Part shown: positions 25,857 to 32,644 of the stretch, piece by piece
Layout of the letters: every line of letters starts with the position of its first letter
How positions within the stretch are numbered: position 1 is the first letter of the stretch
Source of the DNA: an uncultured Aquimarina sp.
Lineage (GTDB): Bacteria; Bacteroidota; Bacteroidia; Flavobacteriales; Flavobacteriaceae
DNA length: 64,000 nt
Reading direction: 5' to 3'
NCBI GenBank assembly: GCA_947503135.1
Contig: CANNCQ010000004.1
Coordinates: 62,001 to 126,000, forward strand
Notes under the pieces: generated by a model
Told to the model about the DNA's origin: nothing
The model's input: the letters and a program-made list of their open reading frames with translations, nothing else
Databases searched by the model: none
Translations under genes and position numbers: made by a program

Positions 25857-26708
25857 ATGATGAGAACAAATATAATTTTTATACTGATTTTAATTTTCTT
25901 GAATTCCTGTAAAGGACAGCTCTCAGAAAAAGAAAATAACAATGCTACGGAAGTATTCAAAAAAGAAATTGCCAAAACACCAAAGGTAGATAATACTGAA
26001 TTCGACTCTGAAACGAACACGATACATATAATAGTTGCCCTGTGTGACAACAAATACCAAGGCATCATTCCTGTACCAAAATCTATTGGAAATGGTCAAG
26101 ATTCAAAAAATAATCTTTATTGGGGAACAGCCTATGGAATTAAAACCTATTTCAAGAGAAGTTCTGAATGAACATTGATAAATCAAAGGAAAATTGATTC
26201 GATCATTTTGGAACGCCTAGTTTTCAAACATAGAAGCAAAAATTATTTCATTGTAGCAGATGCTTATAATGGGAAAAATATTAAAGATGCAACGGAAACT
26301 TTTTTAAGAAGTAGCACTGGCATTATTAAGGGTACATTAAAAGTGAATAATACAACTGTTGGGATTTTAGGAAACTCAAAACTTGTCGCGTACATAGGAC
26401 ACGATGGACTTATGGATTTCAATCTTCAAGAAAAATTTGAAAATATTGACAACGAAGAAAGAGATGTTATAATTCTTGCTTGTTACAGTAAAAACTATTT
26501 TAAACCACATTTAGAAAAATCAAAAGTAAATCCTTTAGTGTGGACAACTGGACTTATGGCACCAGAAGCATATACAATTCACGATGCTATAACTGGATAT
26601 GTTAATGGTGAGACAAACGAAGAAATCCGAGTTAGAGCTGCCAAAGCTTATCATAAATATCAAAAATGTGGACTAAATGCTGCAAAAAATTTATTAGTAA
26701 CGGATTAG
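25857..26708 (+). pseudogene. Interrupted cassette gene, possible clan CD-like hydrolase
   Basis: A single 284-codon frame broken by one in-frame TGA at 26169-26171: the upstream part has 104 codons and the downstream part continues in the same frame (ACA, TTG...). A TGG-to-TGA change would explain it. The N-terminus has a lipoprotein signal (residues 1-19, Cys in NSCKGQ). The downstream part has YIGHDG (His at 26400-26402) and VIILACYSKN 27 residues later, similar to the His-Gly and Ala-Cys pair of clan CD (caspase/legumain/gingipain-like) folds. That similarity is pattern-based. If the TGA is a sequencing error, the gene is intact. Confidence 0.6.
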
Positions 26709-26715
26709 AATACTA

Positions 26716-26760
26716 CTGTCAACACTGCGTATAAGTAATTGCCGATGTCCGTTCAAAAGC
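26716..26760 (+). repeat. attC-like half element E6 (truncated)
   Basis: The sequence after the interrupted gene, GTCAACACTGCGTATAAG and TTGCCGATGTCCG, matches the position and form of the 5' arms of E1-E5, but no complementary 3' arm with a GTTR core follows before the terminator at 26847. It marks the end of the array. Confidence 0.45.
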
Positions 26761-26846
26761 AGAAAACCCTACCATATTACGCTCTTGATACGAATATTTT
26801 AAAGAAGAATGAGCTATACTAATATTAAGCTAGGGTTAATTTTGAG

Positions 26847-26883
26847 TAAAAAAAAGTAGCAGATATTACCGCTACTTTTTTTC
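26847..26883. terminator. Bidirectional terminator
   Basis: AAAAAAGTAGC (26850-26860) pairs with GCTACTTTTTT (26871-26881) around AGATATTACC. It can end plus-strand transcription from the cassette array and minus-strand transcription of the pseudogene at 26895-27385. Confidence 0.85.
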
Positions 26884-26894
26884 AATATTTTTAA

Positions 26895-27385
26895 CTATTT
26901 TGTAAATATGTATACTTCTGAACCAGCATTAGGATCTGACGGACTAAATCTACTAACTATTCTTAAAGAATTTTCAGTAGCAGTGAAAGTAGTTATGGCA
27001 GTCCCTAATCCTCCAAACCCAGATAAATTAGAAGTTAATCCATTAACATTATAAGTTCTTCCTGGGTCATTTAAGAAACGTCCTTTAATACACTCATTAT
27101 CATTATTTACAAAAAAAACTCTTCTGACGTAATCTCCGTTTTTGTAAAGGCTAATGTTGATTGTGTTTCTCAATCAGTCGAAAAACAGCCTATTTCTGTA
27201 TCCGCTGCTTTTATTAGCTGCCAAGTACCTAATAAAAACTCTTCACCACCTGTACCTTCTGAAAAATCAATATTTTCACAATTATTAATACTTGTTATCT
27301 TATTTTCATTTTAATTACTATCATCATCATAACAGCTTATTATTGAAATTGCTAAAGTAATTAAAACTAGTTTTAAAATTCTCAT
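26895..27385 (-). pseudogene. Decayed lipocalin-like lipoprotein gene
   Basis: From ATG 27385 the minus strand encodes a lipoprotein signal (MRILKLVLITLAISIISCYD) but reaches TAA after 24 codons. The same frame then continues with FLLGTWQLIKAADTE, typical of Bacteroidota lipocalin-like domains, to a TGA, and the remainder (KNGDYVRRVFFVNN ... SEVYIFTK) follows in a shifted frame up to 26895. Two nonsense changes and a frameshift make it non-functional. The 92-codon open frame at 26895-27173 is only its C-terminal remnant, with a TTG start. Confidence 0.75.
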
Positions 27386-27450
27386 ATATTGATTTTTAGT
27401 TAATTGACAAATATAGAGAGCTAATACTCAAAACTAAAGAGCTTTTAAGC

Positions 27451-27486
27451 CAAAAAAAGCCCTTCCAATTAATTGGAAAGGCTTTT
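27451..27486 (-). terminator. Terminator of the cold-shock gene
   Basis: AAAAGCCCTTCCAATT and AATTGGAAAGGCTTTT (27455-27486) form a 15-16 bp stem with one mismatch; on the minus strand it ends GGGCTTTTTTTGG. It lies 25 bp past the cold-shock stop codon. Confidence 0.85.
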
Positions 27487-27510
27487 GTGATAAAATCTTT
27501 AAGCGTATTG

Positions 27511-27702
27511 TTATATAACTTTTACGTTTACTGCATTCAATCCTTTTCTTCCTTCTGTTAAGTCGAATTCAACTTCGTCACCTTCGCGAACTTCTTCGAT
27601 TAATCCAGAAACGTGAACAAAATGTTCTTTACCTGAACCTTCTTCAGTTATGAATCCAAAACCTTTGTCATCGTTGAAGAATTTTACTGTTCCTTTACTC
27701 AT
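27511..27702 (-). CDS. Cold-shock domain protein (CspA family)
   Basis: 63-residue single-domain RNA/DNA-binding cold-shock protein. RNP-1 is KGFGFI within FNDDKGFGFITEEG, and RNP-2 is HFVHVSGL (usual form FVHxS). It starts MSKGTVKFFND, standard for the family. Likely RNA chaperone acting in translation; which of several paralogues in the genome it is cannot be told. It is monocistronic, with a long AT-rich 5' region and its own terminator. Confidence 0.95.
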   Translation of the reverse strand: MSKGTVKFFNDDKGFGFITEEGSGKEHFVHVSGLIEEVREGDEVEFDLTEGRKGLNAVNVKVI

Positions 27703-28003
27703 TGTAATTAAATTTAATTTATTATAATATCTTTTACAAATATCGCCCCATTAATTTAATAAACAGCTATTTAATTAAATAATCTTTAAAATAAATTAAA
27801 TCGTTGTTTTATAAGGGTTCAACGGTTATATATATCCTATAACATTACCAATTTAATAAAAAAAAGAAAAAAATTCAATTAAAAAGTATCAAAAAAAGCG
27901 CGTGAAGTAAAAAATTATTAAAAGAAATATCCTCGTTTTTTACTACAAAATTTGAATATTACACCTTACTAAGGGCTACCATGTTGGTATATGTAGTTTT
28001 TTA
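27703..28003. other. AT-rich 5' region of the cold-shock gene, no gene seen
   Basis: About 300 bp with no credible open frame. It must hold the cold-shock promoter; the minus strand has GATATTTG (near 27757-27764), one base off the -7 consensus, and several direct AATTAAAT runs. No structured leader was identified by eye. Confidence 0.4.
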
Positions 28004-28780
28004 TTACGCTGTATGTTTTGAACCAAAACAATCTTCTAACATTTCAAAAAGCTCTGGATGTTTCCTTTTTAATAATTTAGGTCGCTCAAAAAAGTATTCC
28101 GAAACAACTGCAAAAAATTCTTCCTTGGAAGTACCTCCATATTTTCTAATATCAGAAACGTTATTATTAATGGCTTCCATTTTAGTATGCATTAAATCTA
28201 TCCATGGAGCTATATTGTTATTTTTTATTAAAAGCGTAGGCACACCATCTATGGTTCCATCTAATTTATCGAGTAAATGTACAAACTCATGAATTCCGGT
28301 ATTTCCTTTGTCTGTTTTATTTGAAAAACCATGATATAATGCTTTTTTTGATAAAATCATCTGATCCTCGAACCTACCATTTCCTACTAAACCTCCAATA
28401 ATTCTTTTTTCAGCATTTTTAGAAAAATCCAATTCTTCATTAAAATAATCGGGATATAAAATAACCGTGCTAATGTTTGGGTAGTTCCAATTCTTAAAAT
28501 TAAAAATAGGAATTACAGCACTGCTCGCTACTAAAAGCTTATCTAGCTCCGTTAACTTAAAGGAAACTGATTCAATAATTACTGAGTTCAAAAATGAAAA
28601 AACCCGTTTTCTGAAATATAATTGATTGTTACTATTTAATTTTTTATAAAATAACACATTACTTACAAGCAAGGTATGCCAATGTGAAGGTAGTTCAATC
28701 GCTATATTATTGGTTTCTTTTTTTCCTTTCTTAAAAAAAAAGTAGCAACCAATTAATACTACTATCGCTATGAAGACCAT
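28004..28780 (-). CDS. mtfA: MtfA-like zinc peptidase (M90 family)
   Basis: 258 aa, with one N-terminal membrane helix (residues ~1-18, ending YFFFKKGKK), so membrane-anchored with the peptidase domain probably cytosolic. The zinc motif HEFVH lies in GIHEFVHLLDKLDGTIDG, and the downstream ligand Glu in EEFFAVVSEYFFERP; both match the MtfA/M90 family, whose E. coli member binds the Mlc repressor. Mlc is not expected here, so the biological target is unknown. The stop is 7 bp past a run of T, and the gene follows the lipoprotein gene at 28796 by 15 bp, probably one operon. Confidence 0.85.
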   Translation of the reverse strand: MVFIAIVVLIGCYFFFKKGKKETNNIAIELPSHWHTLLVSNVLFYKKLNSNNQLYFRKRVFSFLNSVIIESVSFKLTELDKLLVASSAVIPIFNFKNWNYPNISTVILYPDYFNEELDFSKNAEKRIIGGLVGNGRFEDQMILSKKALYHGFSNKTDKGNTGIHEFVHLLDKLDGTIDGVPTLLIKNNNIAPWIDLMHTKMEAINNNVSDIRKYGGTSKEEFFAVVSEYFFERPKLLKRKHPELFEMLEDCFGSKHTA

Positions 28781-28795
28781 ATTTTATTTTAAAAC

Positions 28796-29347
28796 TTATT
28801 TGTTATAGTTTACTTTAACCTTAGGGTAATTAATTAATATTGATTCAGCCTTTTGAGAGTCACACTCAGAAACTTCTATTTCTGAACTATAACCTAACTC
28901 ATCATTAAATGATACTAATAAATTTGATTCTACTTTATTTTTTTTGAAATCGGCGAGTAACTTGTCTTCCGTTTTCTTAGAATTAATAGATAAAGTAATT
29001 GCTCCTTTAGATTCTGGAAAAACTTTATGTATTTGATTATATGCATATTTTACAGCAAACTTCTCTTTCAAAAAAGTATTGATAATTATTTTATCGTTTT
29101 TATTGGAATACCATATATATTTGCCTTGGAGTGTGTCTAGACCAAATTTTTCAAAACTATTTCCTTTGTCGTAACTACCAATATGAAATTCATTAAATCT
29201 GCAATTATCAGCGATATAGTTTTTTAAATCTGCAACTGATTCTAAAATTTCTATCGATTTTAATGAGGTTGTAGAAGTTGTAGACTTTGAGGCATTGCAA
29301 TTTATTAAAAAAGGAGCTACAAGAAAGAGCAAAAAATTAATTTTCAT
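28796..29347 (-). CDS. Hypothetical lipoprotein (183 aa)
   Basis: Unrecognised. MKINFLLFLVAPFLINCNASK is a lipoprotein signal with Cys at residue 17, followed by a Ser/Thr-rich linker. The rest mixes helix and strand (SVADLKNYIADNCRFNEF, KVFPESKGAITLSIN). One further Cys pair (NCRF, SECDS) may form a disulfide. It is first in a two-gene unit with the MtfA-like peptidase and divergent from the pseudouridine synthase. Confidence 0.6.
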   Translation of the reverse strand: MKINFLLFLVAPFLINCNASKSTTSTTSLKSIEILESVADLKNYIADNCRFNEFHIGSYDKGNSFEKFGLDTLQGKYIWYSNKNDKIIINTFLKEKFAVKYAYNQIHKVFPESKGAITLSINSKKTEDKLLADFKKNKVESNLLVSFNDELGYSSEIEVSECDSQKAESILINYPKVKVNYNK

Positions 29348-29427
29348 TATTTTGGAATCAAATTTGAATACAAATTAAACCTTTTTAAGGTTTTTGAAAC
29401 CCTATTTTACAATTAGTTTTGAATATT

Positions 29428-30012
29428 ATGAATACACATAAACATTATAAAATTTATAAACCTTATGGATATTTAAGCCAATTTGTAAATAACGGTCCAA
29501 AACAAGGTAAAAAAAAATTACTAGGAGAACTTAACGATTTTCCACAAGGTATAATGTCTATAGGACGGTTAGATGAAAAATCAGAAGGATTGCTTTTACT
29601 TACCACAAATGGTCAACTAAGTAATTATATTAACAGTTCAAAGTTTGAAAAAGAATATTACGCTTTGGTTGATGGTGTAATTACTGATGAAGCTATCAAA
29701 CAAATGCAACAGGGTGTAGAAATTGGTTTTGATGGAAAGAAATACCAAACCAAACCCTGTAAAGTTGAAAGACTAATTACCCCTCCTCTATTTCAAGAAA
29801 GATCAAAAAAAATCAGGGATGTCCGCCATGGCCCTGTTTCCTGGATATCAATTACCCTAACTGAAGGTAAATTTAGACAGGTTAGAAAAATGACTTCTGC
29901 TATGGGTTTTCCTACCCTTAGGCTAGTTAGAATAAGGGTTCATAACATTAAGTTGGACAACATGCTTATTGGCGATGTTTTTTGCATGCCTAATATGCAG
30001 AAATTGTTTTAA
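29428..30012 (+). CDS. RsuA/RluE-family rRNA pseudouridine synthase
   Basis: Isomerises uridine to pseudouridine in rRNA. The catalytic Asp lies in IGRLDEKSEGLLLLTTNG, the family signature; KEYYALVDG and ITLTEGKFRQVRKM are the later motifs. It lacks an N-terminal S4 domain and opens directly with HYKIYKPYGYLSQF, which together with 194 aa length points to the RluE type (23S U2457). I used ATG 29428; the TTG three codons upstream is the alternative. Followed by a terminator. Confidence 0.9.
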   Translation: MNTHKHYKIYKPYGYLSQFVNNGPKQGKKKLLGELNDFPQGIMSIGRLDEKSEGLLLLTTNGQLSNYINSSKFEKEYYALVDGVITDEAIKQMQQGVEIGFDGKKYQTKPCKVERLITPPLFQERSKKIRDVRHGPVSWISITLTEGKFRQVRKMTSAMGFPTLRLVRIRVHNIKLDNMLIGDVFCMPNMQKLF

Positions 30013-30025
30013 CATAACTTTACTT

Positions 30026-30059
30026 AAACTTACAACTTGTCACTCTTGTAAGTTTTTTT
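30026..30059 (+). terminator. Terminator after the pseudouridine synthase gene
   Basis: AAACTTACAA (30026-30035) pairs with TTGTAAGTTT (30046-30055), loop of 10 nt, followed by TTTT. It separates the synthase gene from the pentapeptide-repeat gene. Confidence 0.82.
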
Positions 30060-30106
30060 ACTTTTATAATTATTAGCATTTTACCTTTTTAAAACTTACC
30101 TATAGC

Positions 30107-31261
30107 ATGGATGATCTTAATAAACTAGCAGAAGAAAATAAGCGTTTAAAAAAAGAACTTCATAGTATAGAAGCTAAAAAGAAGGAAAAATGGTCTAAGC
30201 GTTATCGTTTTTCTAAAAATTTATCGAGTAAATTCTTAGGTGTAAAATTAAAAAATGCAATCAACGCTTTTTTTTCAGAGTTACAGGAAGATAAAACAGT
30301 TTCAAAAGATACTGCCTCTGATTTATTAGCAGCACTTTTCATGAGAATAACTCGTGTAGGGGCTTTTGTAATTATAACTTCTTTACTTCCTACATTGCTA
30401 ATATTACTACAAGTATACTACCTAAAAAATCAAAATAGACTAATAACAGGGCAAAATGCTCGTATGAAACAACAAACCTTTTTACAAGAAGCAGAAAGAC
30501 GCAGTTTTATGATCGGTATACTCGATCAAATTATAAAAGAAGTAACCAATGAAGCTTACAAAAACAATGGATATATAAGTAAACGAAGTGCTACTCGATT
30601 GATTGCTATAAGTAAAAACTTAAAAGCCTATAGATATTTGGAAAATGATGTATTGATTAGTAAACCTGTGAGTCCGGAACGTGGTTACTTATTATTATCT
30701 ATGTTAGAAAACAACATAAAATTAGGAATTGTAATTGATGACAATACTAAAGAAACCCTTGGAGAGGCGTTAAATTTTCAATACGCCGAACTTAACAATG
30801 CAACTGTTACCGATTTAAATTTAGACAATATAAATTTAGACCATTCTAATCTTCAGGGTTCTAATTTTCAGATCTCTTTAATACGAGGAAGAGGCACAAA
30901 TAATCAAAAAAGTAGTTTTAGACATGCCGATTTACAAAATGCTGTTTTTGATAAATGTACTTTAAAACGATGCGATTTTAGTGCAGCTAATATGGCAAAT
31001 ACAAGTTTTGCAAAAAGTGAAATCGAAAAAACACTATTTGTTGACACAAATTTAGAAAATACAGATTTTAGCAATTGTGACCTTACCAAAATAGATTTTA
31101 CAAGAGCCAATATTTTAAATGCCAATTTTAGTCAAGCTTCTGTCAATACTAATTTTATGAAAATAATGCAAAATCAATTGGACGATGAAAACTTTGAATA
31201 TCTTGAAGATCATTACCAGCTAAAAGTAGTTAAAAACAAAGGGATACTTACTTCAAAATAG
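30107..31261 (+). CDS. Membrane protein with pentapeptide repeats
   Basis: 384 aa. A charged coiled coil at residues 1-35, a membrane helix around 84-104 (GAFVIITSLLPTLLILLQVY) and then a second helical region precede a C-terminal block (residues ~225-365) of pentapeptide repeats of the A(D/N)LxX type: NLDNINLDHSNLQGSNF, SFRHADLQNAVF, NLENTDFSNCDL, DFTRANILNANF. Such right-handed beta-helices are scaffolds or protein-binding surfaces; no target is evident. It resembles other flavobacterial membrane-linked pentapeptide proteins. Its stop lies 14 bp inside the convergent flavoprotein gene. Confidence 0.8.
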   Translation: MDDLNKLAEENKRLKKELHSIEAKKKEKWSKRYRFSKNLSSKFLGVKLKNAINAFFSELQEDKTVSKDTASDLLAALFMRITRVGAFVIITSLLPTLLILLQVYYLKNQNRLITGQNARMKQQTFLQEAERRSFMIGILDQIIKEVTNEAYKNNGYISKRSATRLIAISKNLKAYRYLENDVLISKPVSPERGYLLLSMLENNIKLGIVIDDNTKETLGEALNFQYAELNNATVTDLNLDNINLDHSNLQGSNFQISLIRGRGTNNQKSSFRHADLQNAVFDKCTLKRCDFSAANMANTSFAKSEIEKTLFVDTNLENTDFSNCDLTKIDFTRANILNANFSQASVNTNFMKIMQNQLDDENFEYLEDHYQLKVVKNKGILTSK

Positions 31262-32489
31262 TTCCTATATTCTTTTCATGCACAGCTTTTGCGGCGATTT
31301 CACCTGACAACATTGCTCCGTTTAAAGATCCGTTTAACACAGTATCGCCTGCTAAAAATATAGATTCTGTGAGCTGTGTTTCTGAAGGGGGAACCTCGTA
31401 TTTAACATCATTCAAATTCGGTAAAGCTTTTTTAATAGTGTAGGTTTTTAAATATTTAAGCACTTCTATACTAAAATATTCTTTTAGTTCTTTTTTTATA
31501 TTATTAATTAGCTCAAATTCTGAATTACTGTGCTCTTTAACTATAGTTACCGATAGTAATTTAACATCTTTTTTTTCTGTGAAAGGAAAACAAATTGAAT
31601 TTATTAATGCGTTAGGTTCATTTCCCAATAGTCCAATCATATTTCTATTAAATATTGCTTTTTTAGCAACTTCAAAATATAGTGTTTGAGTACTTTTCCA
31701 TTCAATTTCCGAATTCGAAAGATTGGGAATTATGCTACTGGCTTCGGTGGCAACAATACAATATTTAAATGCTTCTGTAGTGTTATCTACAAACGTAATT
31801 TTATTATTTACTATTTGTGAAACCTTTTTATTAAAATGAATTGTGGTTTTTTTTAATTTAGCCACTAACTGATTTGGGATTTCTTGAATCCCATGCTCAG
31901 GCACTACTGCCTCTCCTTCGCCAAACATTTTAAATATAAATTCAAACATTCTTGAAGAGGTCTCTAATTTTGTTTCTAAAAAAATTCCTGTAAAAAAAGG
32001 AGTGAAAAAATCATTAATTATTGAAGCTGAAAATCCGAAATTCTGCAAATAACTTAAAGTAGTTGTTTCTTGATCTTTAAAAATCTGTTCAATAGATTTT
32101 TTTTTCAACATTCGGTTCAATCTAAAAACTTTTAGTTTGTCTGAAAAATTTCCAATTCCAGAAAAAAGTGTTGCAAAAAACAATGATTTATCTCTTAAAG
32201 GATCACCAATACATTCCTTGCGTTTATTTTTGAATATATAAGATCCTGCATCAAAATGTTTAAGCCCTAAAGAATTGTAGTCTAAATATTTTTGTGCTAA
32301 AGGGTAAGCACTCAATAAAACTTGAAAGCCTCTGTCTAATATATAATCGTCAAAAACATCCGATTGTACCCTTCCTCCTACTTTACAATCAGATTCAAAT
32401 ATCACTGGGCTATAGCCTTCTTTTTCTAACTGTAAAGCAGCTACTAATCCGCTAATACCAGCGCCTATAATACTAATTTGATCGTTCAT
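31248..32489 (-). CDS. FAD-dependent amine-oxidase-type oxidoreductase
   Basis: 413 aa flavoprotein. ISIIGAGISGLVAALQLEKEG is the N-terminal FAD Rossmann motif, continuing to VIFESDCKVGGRVQSD (the GGR motif of the protoporphyrinogen-oxidase/amine-oxidase superfamily). The C-terminal IFLAGDTVLNGSLNGAMLSGEIAA binds the FAD diphosphate. Close in plan to carotenoid and phytoene desaturase-like or 'NAD(P)-binding' flavoproteins; the substrate is unknown. Cytosolic or membrane-peripheral. Single gene with a terminator shared with clpC. It overlaps the pentapeptide gene tail to tail by 14 bp. Confidence 0.82.
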   Translation of the reverse strand: MNDQISIIGAGISGLVAALQLEKEGYSPVIFESDCKVGGRVQSDVFDDYILDRGFQVLLSAYPLAQKYLDYNSLGLKHFDAGSYIFKNKRKECIGDPLRDKSLFFATLFSGIGNFSDKLKVFRLNRMLKKKSIEQIFKDQETTTLSYLQNFGFSASIINDFFTPFFTGIFLETKLETSSRMFEFIFKMFGEGEAVVPEHGIQEIPNQLVAKLKKTTIHFNKKVSQIVNNKITFVDNTTEAFKYCIVATEASSIIPNLSNSEIEWKSTQTLYFEVAKKAIFNRNMIGLLGNEPNALINSICFPFTEKKDVKLLSVTIVKEHSNSEFELINNIKKELKEYFSIEVLKYLKTYTIKKALPNLNDVKYEVPPSETQLTESIFLAGDTVLNGSLNGAMLSGEIAAKAVHEKNIGTILK

Positions 32490-32583
32490 AAATGAATAGG
32501 TTTATACACAAAAATAAGATTTCAATTGTATTGAAAAAATGCATTCACATTTTATTAACCTTATATACCTAATCTATATTTAT

Positions 32584-32630
32584 AAATCAAAAAAGCCAAC
32601 GATATATTTTTTCGTTGGCTTTTTTGATTT
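32584..32630. terminator. Long perfect bidirectional terminator
   Basis: A 19-bp perfect inverted repeat: AAATCAAAAAAGCCAACGA at 32584-32602 and its complement at 32612-32630, loop of 9 nt. It stands after clpC on the minus strand, 94 bp upstream of the flavoprotein start. Confidence 0.9.
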
Positions 32631-32644
32631 ACTATGAATTAAAT

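Noticed and set aside
27820-27840. A tRNA T-loop-like GGTTCAA
   Set aside because: No acceptor stem, anticodon arm or CCA end could be matched around it; the same test failed for all other candidates.
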